Part shown: in pieces, positions 55,401 through 62,435 of the stretch
How positions within the stretch are numbered: the stretch's first letter is position 1
Layout of the letters: every line of letters starts with the position of its first letter
NCBI GenBank assembly: GCA_009760855.2
Contig: WPIO01000032.1
Location: 3,860,001-3,924,000, forward strand
DNA from: Cristatella mucedo
Taxonomy: Eukaryota; Bryozoa; Phylactolaemata; Cristatellidae
Direction: 5' to 3'
Length of the DNA: 64,000 nucleotides
Made by a program: the position numbers and the translations under genes
Notes under the pieces: generated by a model
Told to the model about the DNA's origin: nothing
Seen by the model: the letters and a program-made list of their open reading frames with translations, nothing else
The model's database searches: none

Positions 55401-56192
55401 ACCGCTTGCAGTTGGCATTAAAGGATTGCCTGCTGCAGGATTCGAACCAACTACCTCGGTCCTGAAGAGCGAGCACCTTACCGACTGAGAAGTGTGTACG
55501 CCTTCGCCAGTTCGTCTCTCATACTTAGGGAGTGAGTGGGCCGGGCTGACGCTCGAATACTAGAGCCGCCGGCTCTAGCCAGCTAGAGCCGGCTGCCACT
55601 TGCCGACGATACCTCGGACACTAGTTGGCTTGTTGCCAGCTTCGCTAGGCCGTCCCAATTTGCTCAGATAGCACTTATGACTCACGTGTACAGCTTAGTA
55701 GGTAGCACTGCCCTCAAACACTTGCTGCTGGTCTTTTTTTCATTTTCCCTCTCCAGTATCTTCGGGGCTTGTCTCGACTCGTCGACGAGTGTTTAGCCTA
55801 CCACCTCGAACTCGTACCAGCGCCCAGCTTTGCAAGCACGAGCTCCGGCTATAGCATTTCCGGTCTTCGGGCACCTGCGTCCAGAGCTCACCTGTGAAGT
55901 CTATGGAGGTCGTGCACTCGGCCGAGCAGCTCGTTCGACTGGTCGGGCGCTAGCAAGTAGGGACGCAGGTAGTCGACCCCGTCGCCGTGCCTCTCTCGGT
56001 CATAGTCGCCCAGCTCCGACTGGGCCGTGTATGACCCGAGGGCAGCGTAGGTATAGAAGGAGCAACGCAGGCGGCCGGACGCGATGTCCTGCCGAACCTG
56101 CAGCACCAGCTGGTAGCGAGTCTCGTCGAGGGACAGCACGTTTGGCTCCGGCGGGTAGAACTTGACCTCCAGAAAAAATACCCACGGGCTGT
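41737..56192 (-). CDS. Protein 4.1-type FERM-domain protein (partial gene, nine exons)
   Basis: Joining, in - strand order, 56192-55892, 47478-47229, 46464-46254, 44825-44728, 44521-44234, 44053-43790, 43573-43361, 43178-42951 and 41826-41737 gives one frame of about 647 codons. Every junction agrees in phase. Lobe F2 is clear (KFYPPEP, TRYQLVLQVRQDIASGRL, LGSYTAQSELGDYD). Lobe F3 follows (RGMEPAEADLLFLGVAKKLA, YGVAFYKAKE, GLYVYEDSIRMSTYTWPRI, AKRLWRISVETHQFFRL). Protein 4.1/coracle proteins link membrane proteins to spectrin-actin and to septate or adherens junctions. After F3 comes a FERM-adjacent stretch and a long Ser/Ala/Glu-rich tail without a recognised spectrin-actin binding domain. 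The F1-lobe exons and the 3' end were not found. A FRMD- or EPB41L-type member is possible. Confidence 0.88.
42200..42715 (+). mobile_element. LINE-1 3' fragment, heavily degraded, in the FERM gene
   Basis: Scattered matches to the LINE-1 C-terminal region include CTCACTACTCCCGCGTCTTC, GCAAAGCTCTGCAGCAAGAC and CACAGCATTTAATGGGTCCT. They are followed by a decayed terminal region near 42650-42700. It lies antisense in the intron between exons 8 and 9. Confidence 0.65.
42951..43178 (-). CDS. FERM gene, exon 8
   Basis: The exon has 76 codons in phase 0 at both ends: LEDAEYQRGLRRQTVAIIGN, a Ser/Arg-rich block, PDLPLPVFSTESFGISATGQ and LVDGDNLVHLENNEK. The donor is AAG|GTGAGC. The acceptor (AAATTCAAG) is weaker than its neighbours, but exons 7 and 9 require this phase. 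Its function is not recognised. Confidence 0.65.
43361..43573 (-). CDS. FERM gene, exon 7
   Basis: Acceptor TTTTCTTGTGCACACAG and donor GCG|GTAAGT are both strong. The 71 codons in phase 0 include GQLVNHLASSTAPAAAAAEA and MTESSESVSLTVQSLATDCR, then AVEKVCIAGEEAG. It is an Ala/Ser/Glu-rich tail segment with no known domain. Confidence 0.72.
43790..44053 (-). CDS. FERM gene, exon 6 with a 35-residue polyglutamate run
   Basis: Acceptor CGATTCTCGCTCAG, then TEVDWMAHQLAGSDNLVDTI, a run of 35 Glu (43889-43993, mostly GAG) and LSFDTPTRAGEAVATGKPLL, ending SSAAE at donor GAG|GTGAGC. There are 88 codons, phase 0 at both ends. The Glu run is a (CTC)n microsatellite on the + strand, so length variation among individuals is expected. 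Acidic runs also occur in other cytoskeletal adaptors, but no specific role can be inferred. Confidence 0.75.
44234..44521 (-). CDS. FERM gene, exon 5
   Basis: Acceptor CTTCGTCGTGGCTCCAG, then VTLDQLLANISNCNSATYIA, DDGFGSAATAAGTSRSELGR and on to NGRHRVQ at donor CAG|GTAGCC. The 96 codons are in phase 0 at both ends. The frame reaches a stop soon after the donor, which supports the splice. No domain is recognised. Confidence 0.72.
44728..44825 (-). CDS. FERM gene, exon 4
   Basis: Acceptor TGCTGCCCCTCATTCAG. Two bases complete the split Val codon from exon 3, then WALSAIGTISRAKLATLGSS and DGESAEGSLQSS follow to the donor TCG|GTGAGT. A second in-frame GTGAGT lies upstream at GAC G|GTGAGT, but only the downstream donor gives the phase that exon 5 needs. 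The exon corresponds in position to the end of the FERM-adjacent region. Confidence 0.65.
45150..45265 (+). repeat. (CT)n microsatellite in a FERM-gene intron
   Basis: CT dinucleotides with a few CA interruptions, followed after about 90 bases by a second microsatellite of GT type. Confidence 0.95.
45353..45440 (+). repeat. (GT)n microsatellite with CGT/CTGT interruptions
   Basis: Imperfect GT tract. Together with the CT tract it makes about 300 bases of simple sequence in the intron between exons 3 and 4. Confidence 0.95.
46254..46464 (-). CDS. FERM gene, exon 3 (end of lobe F3 and FERM-adjacent start)
   Basis: Acceptor GCGTTTCCGGCAG, then TNGGKEGFQRNFKCASPKLA, KRLWRISVETHQFFRL and KQAELTDTNFLTFGSRRSIG to the donor CAAG|GTGAGA (phase 1). 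AKRLW.I.VE.H.FFRL is the C-terminal helix of the F3 lobe in 4.1 proteins. This acceptor, rather than CTTCCAG ten codons later, gives the length expected from family alignment. An alternative donor at 46171 would keep phase 0 but skip exon 4. Confidence 0.85.
47229..47478 (-). CDS. FERM gene, exon 2 (lobe F3)
   Basis: After a CTG-repeat-rich acceptor (GCTGCTGCTACAG) the exon completes an Arg codon and encodes GMEPAEADLLFLGVAKKLAL, YGVAFYKAKEQ, LLVGVSPAGLYVYEDSIRM and STYTWPRINKMAYKHNVFQL, ending AISHE at GAG|GTAAGC. The order matches the 4.1 family (RGMTPAQAD..FLE.AKKL.MYGVD..KAK, GLLVY.D..RI..F.WP.I.K..YK). F3 is the PH/PTB-like lobe that binds membrane-protein tails. Confidence 0.93.
47479..47535 (-). 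repeat. (CTG)n tract forming the polypyrimidine region of the exon 2 acceptor
   Basis: On the - strand two blocks of CTG/GCT repeats separated by GGCTCAGCTGCTG run directly into CTACAG at the exon boundary. Confidence 0.85.
47760..47845 (+). repeat. Satellite unit fragment left of LINE-1
   Basis: CAGCTGCAATTTCCACAGTA, GACGTTAGAAAACGGCAGTT and TAATTCCACATTATTCC match the first half of a 170-bp unit. The LINE-1 copy follows at once. Confidence 0.7.
47846..49055 (+). mobile_element. LINE-1 copy inserted in a satellite unit, broken
   Basis: Starting just before the VPQG-equivalent block, it reads VRPILFTVYTLPLADAITRH (47925), LGFHFFADDTQLYRCFVPSQ (catalytic block, Y to F change), NSLLAGLPIYAV and then frameshifted C-terminal blocks to the 3' UTR and stem-loop near 48994-49033. 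A segment of about 25 bases is deleted near 48257. Satellite sequence flanks both sides. Confidence 0.87.
49110..49430 (+). repeat. Satellite units (two)
   Basis: GATACAGCTGCCATTTCCAC near 49151 and CTTTACAGCTGCCATTTCCA near 49313 mark two units. The GCAGTTTTGA, TTACCCGTCAAATTTAATGC and ATGGCTTGGCGGCTG segments follow in the expected order. Confidence 0.75.
49431..49575 (+). mobile_element. LINE-2 3' end fragment
   Basis: It encodes SVGYRMHTENRLGCEFA, then CTCCTGCGTAACACCCACAT, CTTCATGACTTTTGTGAAG and AGAAGGAGATACGTAC, identical in order to the ends of the LINE-2 copies at 35385 and 36570. It is sandwiched between satellite units. Confidence 0.8.
49600..49915 (+). repeat. Satellite units (about two)
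   Basis: Unit starts are near 49624 (AATGCAGCTGCGATTTCCAC) and 49788 (TACTCTGGCTATCTCCACAA). Each is followed by GCAGTTTTGATTCC or GCAGTTTTGATTTT and the CCAAATATCAAGCGATTGCA segment. Confidence 0.72.
49916..50075 (-). mobile_element. SINE-A copy
   Basis: On the - strand: GGTAATGTAGTCGCTCTTCA, the B-box GGTTCGAATAC (with AGGTCGTG before it), GTGGGCGATTC, then CCAACTGCAAGTAGTGGTGA, GCCGTTAAGGCTCTTCTACC and the end AGCTGTTAAACCAGCTAA. It lies within satellite DNA. Confidence 0.82.
50076..50190 (+). repeat. Satellite unit fragment
   Basis: It resumes with CAACGGCCCGAGTTAGCCAG and a unit start near 50130, and ends at ATTCCAAATAATAACTAACA, where LINE-1 begins. Confidence 0.6.
50191..50640 (+). 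mobile_element. LINE-1 linker-region fragment
   Basis: It matches the region between endonuclease and reverse transcriptase at 14930-15390 (for example KSSFYKNIVESQMQNPNMLM near 50255 and CCTGAAGCTCATATCCCATT). It is broken by a stop at 50398 and is interrupted at the right by a SINE-A. Confidence 0.75.
50641..50832 (-). mobile_element. SINE-A copy inserted in LINE-1
   Basis: A well-preserved copy. On the - strand it shows GGTAAGGTGGTTGCTTTCAC, GACCTCGGCCCGAGGTCGTG, GGTTTGATTC, GTGGGCGATTCTTTATCGCC, ACTGCAAACGGTGGTGATAG, CCGTAAAGGCTCTTCTGTCG and the (ATTT)n tail at its left edge. Confidence 0.88.
50833..50980. repeat. AT-rich low-complexity stretch
   Basis: About 150 bases consist almost only of A and T (TAATAT/ATAATA patterns) between the SINE-A and the resumption of LINE-1 at 50983. 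About 200 bases of LINE-1 expected here are missing. Confidence 0.9.
50983..52453 (+). mobile_element. LINE-1 best-preserved copy with an uninterrupted 412-codon reverse-transcriptase frame
   Basis: The frame 50973-52211 is open throughout. By residue it carries LLVLLDLSAAFDTIDH (31-46, first catalytic Asp), VPQGSVLGPVLF (94-105), [10 protein letters not shown] (125-134, the catalytic Asp pair), FLKLNDDKTNLLVMG, ARNLGVIFQSDLSLDDH, SRLDFCNSLLTGLPACAIRR, DLHWLPVKQRIDFKVLSLTF, APAYLSDILPHQAKHRTTRF and the end AFSGSL. This is the non-LTR reverse transcriptase of the CR1/L2 kind: no RNase H, and C-terminal LHWLPV/YLSD blocks. The 3' UTR, stem-loop (52377-52416) and (ATT)n tail follow. The endonuclease is absent, so the copy is not autonomous, but the intact frame points to recent insertion. 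Confidence 0.93.
52454..54115 (+). mobile_element. LINE-1 copy in tandem with the preceding one, broken
   Basis: It begins further upstream in the element than its neighbour (SLLKTATLYQETLSNYRSVY, LERVVADQLNSYIETSNLAS) and continues through reverse transcriptase with a TAG in VLLDL*AAFDTIDH (52774). The catalytic block is altered (YADDNRLYLC), and further stops lie near 53353 and 53440. It ends with the 3' UTR and stem-loop at 54061-54100. It starts straight after the (ATT)n tail of the previous copy. Confidence 0.9.
54116..54520. repeat. Satellite units, + then reversed
   Basis: The part to about 54330 shows CCAGCTAAATTTCATGCC, CGCAATGGCCGGCCTGC and a unit start near 54200 in + orientation. 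From about 54335 the segments appear reversed (GTGTGCGAAATCTCATGAAA, then TGTGTAATTTGGAATAAAAA and CGTGGAAACGGCAGCTATAT). It is another orientation switch within the family. Confidence 0.6.
54521..55125. other. Intronic spacer; nothing recognised
   Basis: It contains a short (GACGA)n-type block at 54981-55010. No exon was seen. Confidence 0.3.
55126..55255 (-). mobile_element. LINE-1 3' tail fragment
   Basis: (AAT)n at 55126-55155, then the reverse complement of the LINE-1 terminus (TGATAAAGC...CTAGGCGCTTTACATTTG) and part of the 3' UTR. Confidence 0.87.
55340..55500 (-). mobile_element. SINE-A copy
   Basis: On the - strand: CAGTCGGTAAGGTGCTCGCT, CTTCAGGACCGAGGTAGTTG, B-box GGTTCGAATCC, CAGGCAATCCTTTAATGCCA, ACTGCAAGCGGTGGTGAAAG, CAAGGCTCCTCTGACGCTAC and GTTGTCAAATAAGCTAA. 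Confidence 0.85.
55892..56192 (-). CDS. FERM gene, exon 1 of those found (lobe F2)
   Basis: The acceptor is CTCTCTCTCGTTGCAG, followed by a split first codon and SPWVFFLEVKFYPPEPNVLS, LDETRYQLVLQVRQDIASGR, CSFYTYAALGSYTAQSELGD and YLLAPDQSNELLGRVHDLHR, ending with donor CACAG|GTGAGC in phase 2. The pattern PW.F...VKFYPP.P, TRY.L.LQ.RQDI..GRL.CSF and LGSY..QSELGDYD is the F2 lobe of the protein 4.1 family. The preceding exon must end in phase 1 and carry lobe F1. It was not found up to base 64000. Confidence 0.94.
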
Positions 56193-56197
56193 CTGCA

Positions 56198-56222
56198 ACG
56201 AGAGAGAGAAAGAGAGAGAGAG
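56198..56222 (-). repeat. (CT)n tract serving as the polypyrimidine region of a splice acceptor
   Basis: On the - strand CTCTCTCTCTTTCTCTCTCT runs directly into CGTTGCAG at the exon boundary at 56192. Confidence 0.85.
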
Positions 56223-56229
56223 TTCGGCC

Positions 56230-58670
56230 GCCGGATCGGCTCTAGCTTCGATGCCCAGGCGCTGCCCGACGCCTTCGACCGACGGACTTGGCACAGATTG
56301 GATCTCGGGTCAGTAGCCGGCAGCATCTCGCGAGGAGCAGATATTAAGCTCGGCCTGCGGGATCAAGTTTCGGGAGTGATAGCTGCCCTGGAAAAAACGT
56401 CATAGTTGGATTCGCCGATATGCAGGTATTAGTTAGTTGGCTCCAACAGCACTTAGGCTCAGCAGCGACGGCTCGATGCATGACAGCAATGTTGGGCTGT
56501 GTGAGCATGTCGTCGGCTCGTGCTCACAGAGTACGTGCTGCACAGTGTGCACAAAACTGCTCAGCTGCAAGGGCAGCACTTATTTAATAGAGCGATGCGT
56601 TCGGGTTTGCAGAATGAATCATTAAAGTGCCGCCATGCAAAAACGAGGCTACTCAGGATTTATTTACTTTACCGATGCAGCAGACTGGCATGCTGGGCAA
56701 GAAAGCTTTCACACGGCAACCAGTTAAATATGCAGCAGACTGCCATGCAGGTCACGAAAATTTTCACTCGGCAATCAACTAAAATGTTCTTGCGTGACTG
56801 TCAGCAGAAGAGTCCTAAAGTATTACATAGCCCGGCGAAAGCCTGGCAGAAGACCATGTGAAACCTTTCACTGCATATATGTCATCAGCATCAACGATGA
56901 TGTCGGCAATCGTTTCATAAATTGAGTCTCACCCTGGACTGGATCCTGTGTAAGCACTTGGGCTGGTCTCCTCTGATGCATCAGGTCTGATGACAATAGC
57001 AAATGAAACCAAATGACACGACTTGAATAAATAGCGTCAGAATACTGGATTAGCTACTTTGGCTTAAACGTGCTTCAAATGCTTTTTATATCAAAACTAC
57101 CTGGACGGGCCGTGGAATTTGAGCTGAAATGAAGCTGCTAGTCGGGTGGGGGGCTTAAATGGTGCAAGCAGGATGCTACATAAAAGCTATTACAGTCACT
57201 GTGTTCGCGACATATAAGCAAAGAAGAAAACTGTCATGTAGTCGAGATGCTAATGGCATTTCTAAAACACAAGATTTTAAATATCAATACTACAGGGAGG
57301 TTGTATCCTTTACGGATCCAGCATGAACGCAAACATAAGCAGCATTGGTGGACTCGGGGCACATGTTTGTTTGCTGTTTTTGTTGTTTCTGAAGGTACAC
57401 TAAGCTGGTTTCAAGCATGCACTTAAATTACGTTGCATTTATTATACACAATTTAGCCGATTCTGGCTGAAGAAGCAGCATGCCTAAAGCCCGTAGGATA
57501 CAACGAGCCACGAATCTACCCTGCACACTTAATTAATCAGTGTAGGATGTTACTCCCGTACTAGCTGCAGAATACTCAAAGCACTCGCTGGGCATGACCC
57601 GGTAAATGCCTGCAAAAAAACCAACGTAGGTAATCCAGGGGAGGAATGGTTTGGCCAGGCAGATGGCTCAGCAGTCAAGCTGGCAATGAAGGTTAGCTAG
57701 ACAAATAGCTAGTCAGTCGCAGTGATTAGTAACACTCAGCTAGGAATCCGTGTAGGGTGCTCTGTATTCGGATGTCAGATCCAGCAATGCTCACTATTGC
57801 CGGGATTCAGTGGGCACCAGTCTGCTGTGCACAGCGAGCCGACGGCACTGCATGTAGAGCCGGCTACCGATTGGGGAATGGTGGACAGAGTGGGTGCGAC
57901 ACGTGATCGTCAAAAACCTGTATCCTCCCATATCTAGCGCTCTTTCACTTCTAGATTAGTGGAGGCTCATGGAGACGGTAGAGACAGCAGCCAATGCTGG
58001 CGATTGTGTCAAGCTGCTCTTCATGCTCACGATTGCGAAACTTCACTAGCACGTGCACATGCCGGCAGTTGATCTACGCAAGCCGGCAGATACCCCTCTT
58101 TGGTACAGTATATACGGCTGCAAAACCGGGTTGAATAAAGAGCAGATAATAAAAAATAAATTATGCAAACAATTGGGTCACTTTGACAAAATAACCTGAT
58201 CTACATTGCCGAGCTTTGTGTACCAGCACGATACAGCAGCAGCAGCAGCAGGTACATTGAGTCAGGTATACATGCCCTAGCACGTCAGAGGCAAACCTGC
58301 CATTCAAATTCGTGTCGAAAGCATGCAGACACTAGCCCTGGTAGTTCAGAACCATGTTGGCACAAATAATTAGAAAGCAGCCTAGCTGCTGTTGAAGTCT
58401 TTTTCCCGGTGGCTAATTCTCTAGTTACATGGTTTCAAGCTTTTTTGAAATCGAATAGATTTGTCAGTGCATAATCCTGGGCACCTGCAAAAGGGCTTGA
58501 GTGTGCATTGCCTATCGACCTGATGGGCCAAGAGCAGCAGCTTCTGATAGGTACCAGCAATGCCATGTGCCCCACCTCCGTGCTCTGATGTAAAGTAGGT
58601 GCCGAAACATCCCTGTCATAAAGTAAGTGATTGCAGAGATTCCACATGCAAAACCCCTGCAACATATCAG
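56230..58670. other. Spacer or 5' intron of the FERM gene; nothing recognised
   Basis: If the FERM gene continues upstream, this is intron. I searched the - strand for an F1-lobe exon (DYFGL/WLD-type motifs) and saw none. A short (CAG)n lies at 58232-58250. Confidence 0.3.
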
Positions 58671-58674
58671 CTGT

Positions 58675-58775
58675 AGTCATGCATTTTGTGGTCAGCAAAT
58701 GTAAAGCACCAAGGAAGAGATTGAGTTCTCTGAGGTACTGTATCAAGTGCATTACTATTTTATTATTTTCACGTC
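58675..58775 (+). mobile_element. LINE-1 3' tail fragment
   Basis: CAGCAAATGTAAAGCACC, GGAAGAGATTGAGTTCTCTG and TATCAAGTGCATTACTATTT match the LINE-1 terminus. Only about 100 bases remain. Confidence 0.85.
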
Positions 58776-59034
58776 GACATGACAAAATGTCCATGGGAGT
58801 GACTGCCATCCAGCTAATTTTTCAATGTTCCTCTGGATTAGTGAACACACTGATTACGTTCCTTCTTCCAAGTGTGTCAATTTACTTGAAGCAGATTGGT
58901 GCGTGCTTATGTGCCGTATGTTTTATAGAAGTAGTGTGTTCCATACCTTAATTATGCTACGGTGAAGAACTAGTTGTTATTTACTTGCACGTGGGCAGAG
59001 TTCTCAATAAGTCCTAAGTAATGTAAGGTAAAGA

Positions 59035-59230
59035 TCAGCTGTTTCAACAGCCTCACTTATAAAGCACCAGAAAAGCATTAGTAGCAATCACTCCCCTTTC
59101 CCCACTCCCCACTTGCAGTGGGAGCAATGAGAGACCAGTAGTGGATCGCCCTCTGTAGAACTCAAACCTATTATACGGGTTTCGTAGTGCAAGTACCTTG
59201 CCCTTTGGCTAAAGTAGAGGTTAACCGTCG
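59035..59230 (-). mobile_element. SINE-A copy, diverged
   Basis: On the - strand the block order is kept: GGGCAAGGTACTTGC, AGGTTTGAGTTC (B-box position), GAGGGCGATCC, CCCACTGCAAGTGGGGAGTG, GTGATTGCTACTAATGCTTT and AGGCTGTTGAAACAGCTGA. A pyrimidine-rich insertion lies in the body. Confidence 0.7.
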
Positions 59231-59691
59231 TTAGTGGAAAGCTTTGAATCCCAACACTTAATGAGGGGATTTGTAAGCTTATTGAACACATACGATCTCT
59301 TGCCAAACTGTTATGTCTGTCTCGGGCAGCCAGAGGTGACATGGGTGTGTTATTTACGATTACTCGATGACTTGCTAGTGCATTGAGTGTCAGGTCAGGC
59401 CAGTTCACTAAGTTATCGAGGTGATTAAAAAAGTAAATACTCGTGTTCAAATGCACAATCGTAGGACTCATAGAAGCTTTTAGACCATCACTCGGGAAAA
59501 TGAAATAGGACTCAAGAGAAATGAGCACGCTCATTTGAAAAGCTTAAAGTCGTTTCCAAAAAGCTAGTTGCCAAACAGATATTTTTGCTCTATCTAAAGA
59601 AATGGTTTTCTCTCAAAGAGAAACCGGTTGAAAATGCTCGTCGAAATTTAAATGCCCAAAAGAGCTCCATTTTGATCATGCTTCATTTACA

Positions 59692-59775
59692 GCAATTGTG
59701 AAGTGCCTAGAAAGAGATTAAGCTCGCTGAGGATTCTATGCAAATGTATTATTATTATTATTGTTATTATTATAG
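59692..59775 (+). mobile_element. LINE-1 3' tail fragment
   Basis: CAGCAATTGTGAAGTGCC, TAGAAAGAGATTAAGCTCGC and GCAAATGTATTATTATTATT match the terminus. Stem pairing is partly lost. Confidence 0.82.
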
Positions 59776-60129
59776 ACCATTCTAAATGTGCATTATTTCT
59801 GGTGATCCTGATGCTCTGGGGGAGCCGAAGATGCTCCATCTTCTGGAGCGTCTCTGTGCCCTGCAGACATCTTCATGCCTGTCCTTAAACAGAATTGTTA
59901 ATGCCACTTTGAGAGCCTACAGCTTTGGAAGGGAAGTGCTGCATTCGGAAACCCTCTTGGCTCTGCCAAAAGAGAATCCTATATTTAGCCCATTAAAATG
60001 TGGTCAGTGTATCTCATCAGACTAACTCAACTCGAGCACCGAAGGAGCACCTCATAAAAGACTATAGGTAGATAGCCCACCTCTATAAAAAAAAAACAGC
60101 CTACAGCTGTCCACCCGAAGGCGATGCAT

Positions 60130-60318
60130 GCGAAAAGCCGTTATGGCTCACTCGGTAAGGTGGTTGCTTTTCATGACCTTGGCCCCGAGGTCGTAGGTTC
60201 GAATCCTGTGGTGGGCGATCCTTTATCTCAGCTGCAAGCTGTGGTTATAGCAGCTAAGGCTCTTCTGTCGCTATACAAAAAGAGGCTGTTAAATCAGCTT
60301 GTGTTTATTTATTTAAAA
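60130..60318 (+). mobile_element. SINE-A, best copy
   Basis: The tRNA-like head has A-box TGGCTCACTCGG (60144-60155) and a perfect B-box GGTTCGAATCC (60196-60206) at normal tRNA spacing. The body is CAGCTGCAAGCTGTGGTTAT, AGCAGCTAAGGCTCTTCTGT and CGCTATACAAAAAGAGGCTG. The 3' end is TTAAATCAGCTTGTG followed by (TTTA)n. It should be transcribed by RNA polymerase III. Its partner LINE is not identified here, because the tail matches none of the three LINE families. Confidence 0.9.
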
Positions 60319-60494
60319 GCCTCGGGAGGCGCTCCCTCTGTCTGAGCATGGCAGTGCATCCCTGGAAGTTTATCTAGCCACTGCAGGTGGCCTGACCAGC
60401 TTCCGCCCAGGCAGTGGCAGCTAGAAAAGGCCAACCCGACAGCCCTTCTGTTAGGCATTTCCGAGTCGCCTTCCGAGGTAAGACTAAAATGAAG

Positions 60495-60640
60495 GTCAGC
60501 TGATTTAGCAGACTCGTTTCTAGAGCCACAGCAGAGCTTTATTGTCTATGAACTCACTGGCAGCAGCAATAAAGGCTTTGCCTGCTGCATGACTCGCACC
60601 CAAAACACTATGGGTGGGTCGCGAAGCGCTAGCAAGTTCC
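60495..60640 (-). mobile_element. SINE-A copy, diverged
   Basis: On the - strand: AGTGTTTTGGGTGCGAGTC (B-box position), ATGCAGCAGGCAAAGCC, TTTATTGCTGCTGCC, AAGCTCTGCTGTGGCTCTAG and GTCTGCTAAATCAGCTGAC. The match to SINE-A is clear at the 3' end and weaker in the head. Confidence 0.6.
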
Positions 60641-60819
60641 CCGGAGGGTGGATCTCAAGCCATGCCCCTAGCAGGTTCCCCTGGGTAGGTAGATCTCAAG
60701 CCCTGCCCTTAGATCCCTACCTGGAGGCCTGACGAGGTCATTAGCTGTAGCCTACCCTGAGGCAACAGCTTGAAACTGATGTTTTAACAAAGAAGTTTGT
60801 GGGCTTTAGGGAGTAACTA

Positions 60820-60985
60820 TTTTGGTCCAATGGATAAGTTGCTGGCCCTAACCAAGGCCAGCGTAAATGTGTTTGATGACCTCGTGGATTCGAGCCCCAT
60901 GGCATATGTGAAGCAACTGAGTAGAAAATAAGTTCCCTTAGGTCGCCATGCAAATGAATTATATTCTTTATTATTTTATATTAAC
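60820..60985 (+). mobile_element. SINE-B copy, diverged
   Basis: TTGGTCCAATGGATAAG (A-box region), GACCTCGTGGATTCGAGCCC (B-box GATTCGAGCC), GGCATATGTGAAGCAACTGA, AATAAGTTCCCTTAGGTCGC and CATGCAAATGAATTATATTC give the same order as the copy at 33533. The terminal stem is eroded. Confidence 0.75.
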
Positions 60986-61122
60986 ACATGTAAAAACTAC
61001 ATTGATCTTGAAATTCAGCTTATTGAGTGAAAAAAGAACTCATCGAGAAAGCACAAGCACAGGTCATGCTTGCATGTAGCAATGCCTAGAAGGATGATGC
61101 TAGTTATTTGTGCCGACAGATA

Positions 61123-61647
<525 letters not shown>

Positions 61648-61682
<35 letters not shown>

Positions 61683-61683
61683 A
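61648..61683 (+). repeat. (GCT)n microsatellite
   Basis: About eleven GCT units followed by two and a half copies of a 20-bp GACATAT...GCTGCTGCT unit. Confidence 0.93.
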
Positions 61684-61726
61684 CATATTGGTGCTGCTGC
61701 TGACATATCAGTGCTGCTGCTCCTTC

Positions 61727-61762
61727 CTTGCCCCTCACGTACCCAGGCACGTGAGGGGCAAG
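61727..61762. repeat. Perfect inverted repeat, 14-bp arms
   Basis: CTTGCCCCTCACGT (61727-61740) and ACGTGAGGGGCAAG (61749-61762) are exact reverse complements around the 8-base spacer ACCCAGGC. They can form a stable stem-loop. Confidence 0.93.
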
Positions 61763-61778
61763 ACCTCTGTTGCCCTTA

Positions 61779-61779
<1 letters not shown>

Positions 61780-61841
<62 letters not shown>
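61780..61841 (+). repeat. (GCT)n microsatellite
   Basis: About 20 uninterrupted GCT units, 18 bases after the inverted repeat. Confidence 0.95.
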
Positions 61842-61842
<1 letters not shown>

Positions 61843-62009
61843 GCTTCGGCTTCATGCCACCAGCTGCTGCCATCACCACGGTGCAGAGGAGCACCTGCAG
61901 GTATCTGTAGCCAGCCTGCTGCCAGTCAGAGGGAGCGCTTCGGCAGCGAAAGCCTCCTTCAGCCTCACAGGACTGGCAGATGCTCTAGTCGGAACAACCG
62001 CCCCACCCC

Positions 62010-62182
62010 CAAGGCGGTTGCTTTCACGACCTTGGTCCCGAGGTCGTGGGTTCGATTCCTGCGGTGGGCGATTCTTTATCGCCACTGCAAGCAGTGGTGA
62101 TAGCCATAAAGGCTCTTCTGTGGTTATACAAAAAGAGGCTGTTTAATCAGCTAGGATTTATTTATTTATTTATCATTTCAGA
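62010..62182 (+). mobile_element. SINE-A copy
   Basis: AAGGCGGTTGCTTTCACGAC, GGTCCCGAGGTCGTGGGTTC (B-box GGTTCGATTCC), GGTGGGCGATTCTTTATCGC, CACTGCAAGCAGTGGTGATA, GCTCTTCTGTGGTTATAC and AAAGAGGCTGTTTAATCAGC, followed by (TTTA)n. The 5' 15 bases of the head are missing or replaced by a C-rich run. Confidence 0.88.
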
Positions 62183-62294
62183 TAGCCATGTCCCAGCATC
62201 ATGTCCAGAACGGTCAGCCGCCCAACTGAGGACTCGTCCTTGCTAGCTTTTCAGCGCCACGAGCTAATACTTTTAATTAGTATTAATGATACTC

Positions 62295-62435
62295 GTTGAT
62301 TCAACAGCCTTCTTTGCATGGCCACAGAAGAGCCTTTACGGCTATCATCACCGCTTGCTTGCAGCTGCGATTCGATCAAGGATCGCCCACCGTGACAAGC
62401 AACCGCCTTACCTGGTGTGCCATTACGGCTCACCT
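62295..62435 (-). mobile_element. SINE-A copy, opposite to the preceding one
   Basis: On the - strand: GTAATGGCACACCAGGTAAG, GGCGGTTGCTTGTCACGG, GTGGGCGATCCTTGATCG, GCTGCAAGCAAGCGGTGATG, ATAGCCGTAAAGGCTCTTCT and AAGAAGGCTGTTGAATC. The segment that holds the B-box is deleted. Confidence 0.82.

Noticed and set aside
60144-60206. tRNA gene
   Set aside because: A and B boxes are present but the sequence continues into a SINE body and tail shared by other copies, and no complete cloverleaf with paired acceptor stem is seen.
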